The notes beneath the pieces were generated by a model, which was not told the origin of the DNA, ran no database searches, and saw only the letters and a list, made by a program, of their open reading frames with translations. A stretch of 49,819 bases of DNA from Planctomycetota bacterium (GTDB lineage: Bacteria; Planctomycetota; UBA1135; GCA-002686595), in the NCBI GenBank assembly GCA_020847695.1, contig JADLBP010000365.1, forward strand, positions 1 to 49,819, written 5' to 3'. Below are positions 39,486 through 49,162 of this stretch, one piece after another (position 1 is the stretch's first letter; every line of letters starts with the position of its first letter). The position numbers and the translations under genes were made by a program.

Positions 39486-40706
39486 ATGTCGCACTCCCGA
39501 TCGCTCTCGCTTGCGCTCTGCCTGCTCGCCGCCTGCCGTGTCGGTGTTCGTACGGATGCGCCCGCCTCGTCCGCGCCTCCGTCGACGCCGGCGCAGGCGG
39601 AGATCCCGCTCGACGGTTCGTCGGGTTGGGACGCCTCGCTCGTGCTCGATCAGCCCGGTGTCGGCATCTGGACGGTCGGCGTGCTCAAGGTGTTCGAGCA
39701 GTACGGCGCGCGCGAAATCGTCGCGCTCGACGATCTCGGTCGCTTCCACGCGCTCTGGTCGTACAGCGGCAAGTGGACGCCGGTCAGCACGGTCCACGAC
39801 GGCAAGTGGCTCGGAGGCATCGTCGAAGCAGACCTCGATCCGCGCATCGATGGCGACGAGTTCTACACCGGGTCCGCGAACGGCAACCTGTACCAGGTCA
39901 CGACGCCGCACGAGACGTTCCTCGACTGCAGGCTGATCGGCGTGCTCCCGGGCCACGAGATCCACACGTTGGTCGGCGGCGAGCTCGACCTCGCGCACGA
40001 CGGGCCCGAGCTGATCGCGTTCACGCGGCCGGGCAAGCTCGTGCGTCTCTCCGCGCGCCTCGGAGGAGCTCCCGGAGGAAGCGCCGATGGGATCACCGGC
40101 GCGCGCGACGGTTTCGACGTCACGGTGCTCTCCGAGCTCCCCGGCCGCGTGCGCGATGCGCTGGTGCTACCCGGTGGCGCGTCGCCGCCCGAGATCGTCA
40201 CCGCGGGTCGGCATGGCCGCGTCGAGGTGTTGCGGCTCGACCGCGACGGACCGCGCTGGACGACGATCCACGAGGTGCCGATGGGCGTCGGGCGCGTCGC
40301 GCTCGCGCCTGCGCGCGCCGGCGGTGCGACGGTGCTCTACAGCACGTGCGACGACGGCCGAGTGTTCCGTCACGAGCGCGAGGGAGACGCGTGGCGGAAC
40401 GAGCTCATCTACGCCGGTCCGCAAGGCCTGCGCGGCATCGCCGCCGGTCGCTTCGACGCCGATGCGAACGTCGAGACGATCGCGGTCTTCGGCTACTCGA
40501 AGGAAGTCGAGCTGCTGACCCGCCGCGCCGGCGGCTGGCAGCGCGAAACGCTCTTCGTCGACCGCGACAAGGGGCACTGGCTCTGCGCAGGCGAGCTCGA
40601 CGGCCGCAATGCGACCGACGAACTCGTCGCGTCGGGCTACTCCGGCCGCGTGGTACTGCTCGCGCGGCCGCCGGGCTACGGTCTGCCGGGTGTGCTCGTG
40701 CGCTGA
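39486..40706 (+). CDS. Putative beta-propeller lipoprotein (VCBS/FG-GAP-like)
   Basis: A 406-residue protein with a signal and lipobox LLAAC (Cys17), then a Pro/Ala linker. The mature part is a chain of beta-strand repeats (EIVALDDLGRFHALWSYSGKW, GGIVEADLDPRIDGDEFYTG, AAGRFDADANVETIAVFGY, GELDGRNATDELVASGYSG). Asp-rich turns in the D-x-D-x-x-x-[DE] style are spaced as in seven-bladed propellers, but are weaker than in the FG-GAP gene at 20101. Function unknown; surface or periplasmic by inference. It ends 12 nt from the convergent TolB-like gene. Confidence 0.8.
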   Translation: MSHSRSLSLALCLLAACRVGVRTDAPASSAPPSTPAQAEIPLDGSSGWDASLVLDQPGVGIWTVGVLKVFEQYGAREIVALDDLGRFHALWSYSGKWTPVSTVHDGKWLGGIVEADLDPRIDGDEFYTGSANGNLYQVTTPHETFLDCRLIGVLPGHEIHTLVGGELDLAHDGPELIAFTRPGKLVRLSARLGGAPGGSADGITGARDGFDVTVLSELPGRVRDALVLPGGASPPEIVTAGRHGRVEVLRLDRDGPRWTTIHEVPMGVGRVALAPARAGGATVLYSTCDDGRVFRHEREGDAWRNELIYAGPQGLRGIAAGRFDADANVETIAVFGYSKEVELLTRRAGGWQRETLFVDRDKGHWLCAGELDGRNATDELVASGYSGRVVLLARPPGYGLPGVLVR

Positions 40707-40718
40707 TCGCGCGCGGCT

Positions 40719-41846
40719 TCAGCGGACGTAGAGGAAGATGTGGTCGTCGCCGCTGCCTTGCGATGTCAGGTCGGCGTCGGAGCGGAAGTAGATCCGCTTG
40801 GCGAAGTGGTCGCACGTCGCGCTTCGGCTCGACGTCCCGATCGCCCCCGTGGTGACCTGCGTCAACGTGCTCACGCCCGCCTTCGAGATCGCCGCGAGAT
40901 AGAGCTCGTTCGAGCCGTCGAGATTGCCGCCGGCGACCAGATCGCCCTCGCTCTCGAGCACGACGTACGACCCGCTACCGGAAACGAACGCGCGATCGGA
41001 CGACTCGGTCGAATCGGTCAGGCGCAGGAACGTCGACGACTTCCTGTCGAGGCGGTACACCTCGTCCAACCCGTCGGTGTTGGCGCCGGCGAGTTCGGTG
41101 GTCTCCGATTCGAAAGCGACGAAGCGCCCGTCGGCGGAGATCGACGGCCGCGAGCAGTCGCCGACCGTCGTGTTGGTGAGCTGCGTCGTCGTCGCGGTGC
41201 CGATCGCGTAGAGGAAGATCTCGGTATTGCCGTCGGCGTTGGTCGTCAGCGGGTCGGCATCCGAGTCGTAGACGACGAGCTTGCCGGAGGAGCTGATCCG
41301 CGGGTTGCGGTTCTGGTTGGCGCCCGTCGTGTCGGTCAGTTGCTCGAAGACGCCCGTGGACACGGTGTAGAGGAACACTTCTTCGTTCAGGTCCGCGTTC
41401 GAGCCCGGGACGAGATCCGCGTCCGACAGGAAGACGACGCGCTTGCCGTACTTGTCCGTCGTCACGTTCGAAGCCGACGCGGGGTCGACGGTGTCCGTGA
41501 TCTGCACCGTGCGGCGTTTGTTGAGGTCGAGCCAGAACACCTCGTCGTTGCCGTCGTCGTTGGTGCCGAGCGGGTCGCCGTCCGACGCATACACGAGCAC
41601 CTTCCCGCCAGGCGAGAAGAACGGTGAGGAGACCGACACGGCGACCGGCATGGCGTAGGCCTTCGACGGGGTGTGCACGATCGTCGTGCCGCCCTGGGTG
41701 TAGATCAGGGTCTTCCCGAGCTTCTCCGTGGAAGGGTTCGACCAGCCCGACGCCCCGCTGGTGATGCGCGTCGTCGTTTGGGCGAGCGCGGTCGAGCCGA
41801 CGGCCGACAACGACAACGCGAGGAGGGGTGCGTGGATTCGTTTCAT
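40719..41846 (-). CDS. Secreted TolB/PD40-like beta-propeller protein
   Basis: A 375-residue protein with signal peptide (cleavage near STALA|QT). At least five PD40-type repeats are visible: S-x-x-G-[KR]-x-[LV]-[VA]-[FY]-x-S-x-[AT]-D, as in FFSPGGKVLVYASDGDPL, ISSSGKLVVYDSDADPL and SISADGRFVAFESETTEL, each followed by an [EQ]-[VI]-[FY]-x-x-D strand. Unlike TolB it has no N-terminal domain. AAGGAG lies about 9 nt before the ATG within a palindrome (GGAGAATCTCC). It follows the sigma-54 regulator after a long gap, so the two may not be cotranscribed. Confidence 0.82.
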   Translation of the reverse strand: MKRIHAPLLALSLSAVGSTALAQTTTRITSGASGWSNPSTEKLGKTLIYTQGGTTIVHTPSKAYAMPVAVSVSSPFFSPGGKVLVYASDGDPLGTNDDGNDEVFWLDLNKRRTVQITDTVDPASASNVTTDKYGKRVVFLSDADLVPGSNADLNEEVFLYTVSTGVFEQLTDTTGANQNRNPRISSSGKLVVYDSDADPLTTNADGNTEIFLYAIGTATTTQLTNTTVGDCSRPSISADGRFVAFESETTELAGANTDGLDEVYRLDRKSSTFLRLTDSTESSDRAFVSGSGSYVVLESEGDLVAGGNLDGSNELYLAAISKAGVSTLTQVTTGAIGTSSRSATCDHFAKRIYFRSDADLTSQGSGDDHIFLYVR

Positions 41847-42229
41847 GGGGAGATTCTCCTTCGAGTGCTGGATGCGCCGCGCAGGAGCGCCCTAGCGACG
41901 GTTCCGTCGACGTTGCGCGGCGCCCGCGCGGAGCGCTGCCCGGCGAGAGTCGTCGCGCGCGAACAGCGCGACTCGACTTCGACCGGCGTTCGCTCAACGG
42001 GGGCGGTGGGCGTATCGGTGCGCACGCCGGGGCAGCGGACGAGCTCCTCGAGCGAATTTCGTCGAGCCCCGCCTCTGGGACGGTCGACGACACGCCTCGC
42101 GCGGTCGATGCGAATCCTGGACGGCGAGCCTGGCGAAGTTGCAGCGGTCGCCACGTTCGGCCGTCGCGCGCAGCGAGGGATCCGAGGCGCGGGAGGACAC
42201 GCGCTCCGCCCGAGGCGGAGCGCAAGGTC
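41847..42229. other. 383-nt gap between regulator and TolB-like gene
   Basis: No frame here has convincing codon usage. It holds several inverted repeats: GGAGAATCTCC around the ribosome-binding site of the TolB-like gene, CGACGGTTCCGTCG (41896-41909), an imperfect AGTCG...CGACT hairpin near 41949-41975, and a terminator-like stem at 42201-42223. A long structured leader or a small RNA is possible but unproven. I found no convincing sigma-54 promoter (GG-N10-GC). Confidence 0.4.
42201..42223 (-). terminator. Terminator-like hairpin after the sigma-54 regulator
   Basis: GCGCTCCGCC, 3-nt loop, GGCGGAGCGC: a perfect 10-bp stem beginning 6 nt after the TGA of the regulator on the minus strand. 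No T tract follows. Confidence 0.5.
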
Positions 42230-43621
<1,392 letters not shown>

Positions 43622-43631
43622 GCGAGCCGTC

Positions 43632-44153
43632 TTAGCTCGCGCCGGTGCCCGGGTCACGAGCCACGTAGCGATCTCCGCCGCCGGACTGCGCTTCCGCGAG
43701 CGCGCCCTCGGCTGCAGACAACATCGCGTCGAAGAAGAGCGTCGCGCCTCCTTCGTTGTGCGAAGAGCCGATCGAGCACGTCACCTTGAGCTCGCGGCCT
43801 TCCGCCTGGAATTCGAGCTGGCGGGTCGCGGCGAGCAGGCGCTCGGCGAGCACGCGCGCGCCCTCCGCGGGCGTGTGCGGCACGACCGCCAGGAAGCGAT
43901 CGTCGGAGAGCCGTCCGAGGAAGTCGCAGCTGCGCGTGGTCGTGCGCAGGAGCTCGATCACCTCGCTCAGGATCGCTTCCTTCGCGTCGTAGCCGTAGAG
44001 GTCGCGCAGCTGGTTCAAGCGGTCGACCGACACGATCAGGCACGCGACCGGGTAGCGATAGCGCTGCGCGCGACTGAACTCGACCCGCATCAGGTGCATG
44101 ATCTGCGAGAGCGAGAAGAGGTTCGGTTCGCTGTCTTGGAAGCTCGACGTCAT
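43632..44153 (-). CDS. Degenerate GGDEF-domain protein
   Basis: A 173-residue protein made of one GGDEF-type fold: VEFSRAQRYRYPVACLIVSVDRL, then RTTTRSCDFLGRLSDDRFLAVVP. The signature that should be R-x-GGDEF is RLSDDRF, so the two glycines and the Glu needed for GTP binding and cyclic-di-GMP synthesis are gone. The C-terminal VTCSIGSSHN matches the usual SIGIA region. It is probably a catalytically inactive sensor or partner. Its gene directly precedes the sigma-54 regulator (10 nt). Confidence 0.85.
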   Translation of the reverse strand: MTSSFQDSEPNLFSLSQIMHLMRVEFSRAQRYRYPVACLIVSVDRLNQLRDLYGYDAKEAILSEVIELLRTTTRSCDFLGRLSDDRFLAVVPHTPAEGARVLAERLLAATRQLEFQAEGRELKVTCSIGSSHNEGGATLFFDAMLSAAEGALAEAQSGGGDRYVARDPGTGAS

Positions 44154-44249
44154 GTTTCGGGGCTCTCGGCCGATCCGGCCTTCTACCAAATCGGCGTTCC
44201 GTGCCCGCACCCTGACCGAAAAACGTGCTCGCCGCTCCGGACGGCCGTC

Positions 44250-44978
44250 TCAGCCGCCCAAAGCGCGGTCGATCCAGGCATCGAGGCTGACGCCGTGGCG
44301 TGCGCGCGCCCAAACGAGCGCGGCGGCGACCGCGGTGAGCAGTGCGAGCGCGAACGCGAGCCTCCAGAACGTGTCGCGCGCGGTGCTCGGCTGGGCGGCG
44401 GGAGCTTCGCGGGCGACGCGCGGCGCCGGCTTGGCTCGCGGCGGCGCGAGCCGGTCGGCGAGCTCGCGCGCCGAGGCTTCGAGCAGCTTCGGTGCCGCGT
44501 CCTTGCGCAGCGTGCGGAGCAGTTCTTCCGCGCAGCGATCGGCGTCGAGCTCTCCGGCGCTCTCGCGCCAGCGACGCACCACGTCGGTGTCGACCAGTTC
44601 GTGCTCGACGGCGAGCCCGGCGAGCTGCCGTCGCGCCGCCCGCTGTCGCGCCGCGTGCTCGGACGCCGCGGTCTCCTCTTCCAACGCGAGCTGCGCGCGT
44701 CGCGCGACGGTGCGGAAGACGAAGCGCGCGCCGCGCCATTCGATCACGTCGCCGGGCTCGAGCGCGGTCTCGGTGCACGCGCGGCCGTTGACCGTCGGAT
44801 GAGGTTCGGCGCCGAGGTGTACGAGCTTCGGCGGATCGTCCCAGAGCTGTAGCTCGTCGTCGCTCACACCTTCGATCGCGACGTGGGCGCGCGCGCCGCC
44901 GAGCCGCGTCAAGCCGCGCTCGAGCTCGCGTCGCTCGCTGCCCTGCGACGTCGTGCGTTCGATCCAGGCGTAGGCCAC
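44250..44978 (-). CDS. FHA-like domain protein with C-terminal membrane anchor
   Basis: A protein of 242 residues; GTG start. Residues about 15-95 follow the FHA beta-sandwich: LTRLGG, VSDDELQLW, then VNGRACTETALEPGDVIEWRGARFVF (cf. VNG...L..GD.I..G...F). The phosphopeptide-binding S-x-x-H and neighbouring Arg are not clearly kept. A helical, Ala/Glu/Arg-rich linker follows (about 95-200). A single membrane helix (FALALLTAVAAALVWA) lies near the C-terminus. TAGGAA lies 6 nt before the GTG. It is the first of three signalling genes in a row. Confidence 0.75.
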   Translation of the reverse strand: MAYAWIERTTSQGSERRELERGLTRLGGARAHVAIEGVSDDELQLWDDPPKLVHLGAEPHPTVNGRACTETALEPGDVIEWRGARFVFRTVARRAQLALEEETAASEHAARQRAARRQLAGLAVEHELVDTDVVRRWRESAGELDADRCAEELLRTLRKDAAPKLLEASARELADRLAPPRAKPAPRVAREAPAAQPSTARDTFWRLAFALALLTAVAAALVWARARHGVSLDAWIDRALGG

Positions 44979-45046
44979 GGAGCTTTCCTACCGCTTCGCG
45001 GCCCGGATTGCACCTTCGGTGTGTCGCCCCGCGTCCTGCGCGCGAC

Positions 45047-45052
45047 TATCCT
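45047..45052 (+). promoter_or_regulatory. Candidate -10 box (TATCCT) of the 547-aa gene
   Basis: GACTATCCTGCAGG gives the same hexamer as upstream of galE. It ends 45 nt before the TTG start. No -35 is recognised. Confidence 0.35.
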
Positions 45053-45097
45053 GCAGGTCCGCGGTCGCCGATCGGCGCTGCGCACGGAGGCTTCCAC

Positions 45098-46741
45098 TTG
45101 ATCGCGATCGCCCTGTTGCTCGGTGTCGCCGCATCCGCCGCGTCCGGTCCTTCCGCCGCCGTCGTCCCCGTCGCCGCCTCCAACGGCGTCCAAGCGGGCG
45201 AGCGCGCCGGGTGGACGGCGCTCCAGGTTCCCGGGGTCTGCGTCGAGACGCCGCCCGCGCCCTACCTCGCCCGGTTGGTGCGCGGACATCACCTGCTGCT
45301 GCCGGGCGACGCGCTCGAACGCGAGTCCCCCTCTCCGCGGCCGACGGTGCCGTTGCGCAGCGTGATCGACTGGCTCCAAGAGGAGTCGCGCCGCACCCAA
45401 TCGGACCTGCGCGTGCTCTCCGGCGGACCTCCGTTGCTCGTGCGCGGTTCGCCGGTCGCGCTCTCGGAGGCGGGCGCTCGGCTCGCCGACCTCGAACGCG
45501 CGGCGCAGGCGTTCCAAGTCGAGCTGCGGGTCTGGCTGACGCCGTCGCTCGCGACGAGCACGCACCCCGCGCGCCCGGAGTTCGAGACCGCGACGCGCGC
45601 GAACGCGCCGTGGGGCGAACGCCGCGTGGTGTCCGGCGAGGTCGCGGTGTTCGGCTCCCGCGAATCCGCGGGGTTCCTCGGCGCTTGGGCGGGTGAAGTC
45701 GCCTCGTCGAGCGGGGTCGCCGAACCGAAACTCGTGCGCGCGCTCTCCGGTCGCACGCTGCACCTCTATGCCGCGCGCGCCGACGGCGGCACGCGCGTCC
45801 GGCTCAACGGCTGGCTCGACCTCGCCGAGCCCGGCGCGACGACCGTGTTCGACGCGGGCACACCCGACCTCGGCGTGATCCAGCAGCCCAGCGTCCACGC
45901 GGTGCAGGTCGCGTTCGGCGGGAGTGTCGAAAGCGGAGGCGTGCTCGCCGTCGCGCTCGACGGAGCTCCTTTCGCGCAAGCACAGTGCACGCTCTGGATC
46001 GAAGCCCGCACCACCGTCGATCCGACCGAAGGTCCGTGGCGCGCGTTCGACACCGCGTGGCTCGAAGCGCCCGACTTCGCGCTCCCGCCGGTGTTGCCCG
46101 GCGCGGGGCTCGACGAGGTCGGCGCCGACGAAGCGACCTCCGCCGGCGTGCTCGAGCCGCTGACCGCGTCGACGCTCGCCCAGGTGTTCGAGGAGGCGCG
46201 TGCCCGCGGCGCGGCGCGTTCGGTCGCATCGGTGCTCTGGGCGCCCGGTTTCCTCTGCGTCCCGCGCTCGGAAGCGCAAGCGACCGCCGAGCTCGAGCTC
46301 CTGATCCAGGCGGCGTCGAAGGACCGCTCGCGCGAGGCCGAGCTCGTGATGAAGCACGGCAAGTTGCGCGCGCTGGTCCCCGCGGTCTCCGGCGCGACGG
46401 TGCGATTGCTCGTTTCGACGGAGCGGACGGTGATGAACGGTTACTCGATCCAGATCGCGACCGAGACGTGGATGCCGACCCCGACCGTCGAGCGCGTGAT
46501 CGACGGAGGCTGGGTCCAGGGCCGGTGGACCGGCGAGCGGCTCGAGCTCGCCGGCTGGTCGGCGTCGAGCCAGATCACCGCGCAGCTCTCGCGCGAGGAG
46601 GCTCGGCTCGGCCGGATGCAGCTCGTCACCCGTGGTTTCCGCGCGGAACGGGGCTCGCTCGATCGGGCGCATCCGCGCGTCGAGCTCTTCCCGAGCGCCG
46701 GCGCGTTGCAGGGTCTGACGATCGAACTCGTCCAGCGCTGA
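45098..46741 (+). CDS. Exported protein of unknown function, TTG start
   Basis: A protein of 547 residues. TTG at 45098 is preferred because GGAGG stands 7 nt before it and the hydrophobic signal sequence begins at once (IAIALLLGVAASAASG); an upstream GTG at 45008 would put 30 basic residues before it. The mature protein has a mixed alpha/beta N-terminal part (SVIDWLQEESRRTQSDLRVL, ARLADLERAAQAFQVELRVW). Beta-rich repeats follow, two of which look alike (RTLHLYAARADGG and TVRLLVSTERTVMNG). The N-terminal part faintly recalls secretin N-domains, not enough to name it. rpoN follows after 181 nt. Confidence 0.75.
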   Translation: MIAIALLLGVAASAASGPSAAVVPVAASNGVQAGERAGWTALQVPGVCVETPPAPYLARLVRGHHLLLPGDALERESPSPRPTVPLRSVIDWLQEESRRTQSDLRVLSGGPPLLVRGSPVALSEAGARLADLERAAQAFQVELRVWLTPSLATSTHPARPEFETATRANAPWGERRVVSGEVAVFGSRESAGFLGAWAGEVASSSGVAEPKLVRALSGRTLHLYAARADGGTRVRLNGWLDLAEPGATTVFDAGTPDLGVIQQPSVHAVQVAFGGSVESGGVLAVALDGAPFAQAQCTLWIEARTTVDPTEGPWRAFDTAWLEAPDFALPPVLPGAGLDEVGADEATSAGVLEPLTASTLAQVFEEARARGAARSVASVLWAPGFLCVPRSEAQATAELELLIQAASKDRSREAELVMKHGKLRALVPAVSGATVRLLVSTERTVMNGYSIQIATETWMPTPTVERVIDGGWVQGRWTGERLELAGWSASSQITAQLSREEARLGRMQLVTRGFRAERGSLDRAHPRVELFPSAGALQGLTIELVQR

Positions 46742-46754
46742 CGCGAGCTCCCAC

Positions 46755-46762
46755 TTTTTTTT
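46755..46762 (+). terminator. T8 tract after the 547-aa gene, possible terminator
   Basis: Eight T in a row, 14 nt after the stop, stand out in this GC-rich DNA. Only weak pairing is seen before them (a 3-bp GCG/CGC stem), so it is a poor intrinsic terminator by structure. Confidence 0.25.
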
Positions 46763-46882
46763 CGAGCGAGCGCGCGCGGCGAGCCTGCCCTTTCGCGCGC
46801 GCCGCACGGTCCGATGCGGAAAGATCGTCCGGACCTCTGGGAATGACGGCTGCGATGCTCCAACTTTCGCGCCACGAGGCTC

Positions 46883-46888
46883 TATACT
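46883..46888 (+). promoter_or_regulatory. Candidate -10 box (TATACT) of rpoN
   Basis: GGCTCTATACTTCGAC lies 34 nt before the rpoN ATG. TATACT is one of the closest matches to TATAAT in the window; the -35 is unclear. Confidence 0.45.
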
Positions 46889-46922
46889 TCGACACCGGAT
46901 CGCCCACTGGCCCCAACACCGC

Positions 46923-48344
46923 ATGAAACTCGGACTGCATCAATCCGCCCGCATGGAGCAGCGACTGGTCCAGTCGCCGCAGATGATCCAGGCGATGCAG
47001 ATCCTGCAGCTGCCCGCGATCGACCTCGAGGAGCGGATCGAGCAGGAGCTGACCGAGAACCCGTTCCTCGAACTCGCCGAGCCCGAGCCCGAACCCGAGC
47101 CCGAGGAACGCACCGCCGCGGAGGCCGGCCGGGTCGACGCGCTGCTCGAGGTGCTCGAACGCCGCTCGAACGACCGCGAGCTCGGGCCGCCTTCGCGCTC
47201 CCAGGGCGCGTACGACGAGGACGGTGAGCGCAAGCTCGAGGCGATGCAGAACACGCCGGAGAAGCCGAAGAGCTTGTCCGAGGCGCTGATGGACGAGCTC
47301 GCGTTCCTCGAGCTCGACGAGCGCGGCCGCAAGATCGCCGAGTACCTGATCTGGTCGCTCGACGAGAAGGGCTACCTGCCCCAGCCGCGCGAGGATCTCG
47401 CCCGCGACTGCGGCGTCGAGAACGCGACGCCCGAGGAACTCGAAGCGGTGCTCGCGGCGTTCCGCGAGGCGATCCACCCCGCGCTCGGCGCACGCGACCT
47501 ACGCGAGTGCCTGCTGCTCCAGCTCGACGCGAGCGGGATCGATACGCCCTTGGTGCGCACGCTGGTGGTCGACCACCTCGAGGACATCACGACCAACCGC
47601 CTGCCGCGGATCGCGAAGGCGACCGGCCGCAGCATCGAGGACGTCAAGCACGCGATCGAGACGATCCGCACGCTCGAGCCCGCGCCTGGCGCGCAGTATG
47701 GCGAAGCGCGCACCGAGGTGATCCTGCCCGACGTCACCGTCGAAGAGGTCGACGGCCGCTACGAGGTCCGACTGAACCGCGCGCGGGTCCGCGAGATCAC
47801 GCTGAACCCGATGTACCGCCAGCTCCTGCGCCAGGCCAAGAAGGGCGACGGCGTGCAGGAGTGGGTCAAGAAGCGCGTCGAGGCCGCACGCTGGTTCATC
47901 GACGCGGTGCAGCAACGCCACAGCACCCTGCAGCGCATCGCCGACGCGATCTTCGTCCGGCAACACGACTTCCTCGACAAGGGCATCAAGGCGCTGAAGC
48001 CGCTGCGGATGCAGGAAGTCGCCGACGTGGTCAAGGTCCACATCTCGACGGTCAGTCGCGCGGTGTCCGGCAAGTACGCGGAGACTCCGCGCGGGATCTT
48101 CCCGCTGAAGTTCTTCTTCACCGGCGGCACGGCGAACGAGGACGGCGAAGTCGAGAGCCAAGCCGCGATCAAGCAACGGATCGCCGAGCTCGTCTCCCAA
48201 GAGGATCCCGACTCCCCGCTCTCCGACGATCAGATCGCCGCCCGCCTCGAGGAGCGCGACCGGATCCACATCGCGCGTCGCACGGTCACCAAGTACCGCA
48301 AGGCGCTGTCGATCCCTTCGTCGAGCCAGCGCCGTCAGTTCTAG
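46923..48344 (+). CDS. rpoN: RNA polymerase sigma-54 factor
   Basis: A protein of 473 residues. Region I is Gln/Leu-rich (QRLVQSPQMIQAMQILQLPAIDLEERI), and the acidic region II includes a Glu-Pro repeat (EPEPEPEPEE). The core-binding region III follows. The helix-turn-helix is LRMQEVADVVKVHISTVSRAV, the RpoN box is ARRTVTKYR near the C-terminus, and PLKFFF is also present. It recognises -24/-12 promoters and needs AAA+ activators such as the one at 42230. Confidence 0.97.
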   Translation: MKLGLHQSARMEQRLVQSPQMIQAMQILQLPAIDLEERIEQELTENPFLELAEPEPEPEPEERTAAEAGRVDALLEVLERRSNDRELGPPSRSQGAYDEDGERKLEAMQNTPEKPKSLSEALMDELAFLELDERGRKIAEYLIWSLDEKGYLPQPREDLARDCGVENATPEELEAVLAAFREAIHPALGARDLRECLLLQLDASGIDTPLVRTLVVDHLEDITTNRLPRIAKATGRSIEDVKHAIETIRTLEPAPGAQYGEARTEVILPDVTVEEVDGRYEVRLNRARVREITLNPMYRQLLRQAKKGDGVQEWVKKRVEAARWFIDAVQQRHSTLQRIADAIFVRQHDFLDKGIKALKPLRMQEVADVVKVHISTVSRAVSGKYAETPRGIFPLKFFFTGGTANEDGEVESQAAIKQRIAELVSQEDPDSPLSDDQIAARLEERDRIHIARRTVTKYRKALSIPSSSQRRQF

Positions 48345-48356
48345 GCTGCGGTCGAG

Positions 48357-48396
48357 CGAGCCCGGAGGTGCGTCGCGAGGCGCGTCACCGGGCTCG
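48357..48396 (+). terminator. Terminator-like hairpin after rpoN
   Basis: CGAGCCCGG (48357-48365) and CCGGGCTCG (48388-48396) form a perfect 9-bp stem around a 22-nt loop that can pair further. It begins 12 nt after the rpoN stop. No T tract follows. Confidence 0.45.
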
Positions 48397-48516
48397 GCCG
48401 TTCTGGGCGCGATGTCGTCCGGCCGGCGGCTTCGACCGGTCGAGGCGCGGGCCGGCTCCGCGCGCGCGACCGACGCGCGGGAAGCGTCGAAGCGCGCATC
48501 GACGCTGCGGCGGTGT

Positions 48517-48522
48517 TAGGAT
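48517..48522 (+). promoter_or_regulatory. Candidate -10 box (TAGGAT) of efp
   Basis: GTGTTAGGATCTTCGCCC lies 57 nt before the ATG. It fits TANNNT and has the following C-GCC seen at other promoters in the window. Confidence 0.4.
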
Positions 48523-48579
48523 CTTCGCCCTTCGCTCCACGATCGCGTCCTCCCCACCCCTTTCCGCACCGCTTCGCAC

Positions 48580-49143
48580 ATGGGCGTCCGAGCCACTGAA
48601 CTCCGCAAGGGCATGGTCCTCCAGGAAGGCCAAAAGCTGCTCCTGATCACCGAGTACTCCCACCACACGCCCGGCAACCTGCGCGCGATCATCCACATCA
48701 AGACCCGTGACCTGCGCAGCGGCGCGACCAGCCAACAGCGCCTCGGCTCGAGCGACGTGCTCGAGGTCGCGCACCTCGAGCGCAAGAACTGCGAGTACCT
48801 CTACCGCGAAGCGAGCGGCGAGTACGTGTTCATGGACCAGGAGTCCTTCGAGCAGTTCAACATGCCGGCCGAGCTCGTCGAGGACAAGATGGGCTTCGTC
48901 AAGGAGAACACCGTCGTGATGGCGACCTTCCACGAGGGGCGCGCGATCGGGCTCGATCTCCCCGCGGCCGTGGTGCTCAAGGTCACCGAAGCGGAACACG
49001 CGGTGAAAGGCAACACCGCGACCAACGTGAAGAAGGAAGTGGTGCTCGAGACCGGACTCAAGGTCAAGGTCCCGATCCACATCCAGATGGGCGAGCTGAT
49101 CAAGGTGCGCTGCGAGGACGGCGAGTTCCTCGGGCGCGCTTAG
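48580..49143 (+). CDS. efp: Elongation factor P
   Basis: A 187-residue three-domain factor that relieves ribosome stalling at proline runs. The N-terminal KOW-like domain, the middle OB domain (EYVFMDQESFEQFNMPAELV) and the C-terminal domain (TGLKVKVPIHIQMGELIKV, ending EFLGRA) are all complete. The domain I loop that carries the modified Lys34 or Arg32 in other bacteria reads TPGNLRA, so Asn33 stands at the tip. An Arg lies two residues later. No epmA/B/C or earP gene is in the window. Confidence 0.94.
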   Translation: MGVRATELRKGMVLQEGQKLLLITEYSHHTPGNLRAIIHIKTRDLRSGATSQQRLGSSDVLEVAHLERKNCEYLYREASGEYVFMDQESFEQFNMPAELVEDKMGFVKENTVVMATFHEGRAIGLDLPAAVVLKVTEAEHAVKGNTATNVKKEVVLETGLKVKVPIHIQMGELIKVRCEDGEFLGRA

Positions 49144-49162
49144 AGCTCGACTTCGCGTCGGC

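Noticed and set aside
42130..42150. Sigma-54 promoter TGGCGAAGTTGCA in the long gap
   Set aside because: GG and GC are only 7 nt apart; 10 nt are required.
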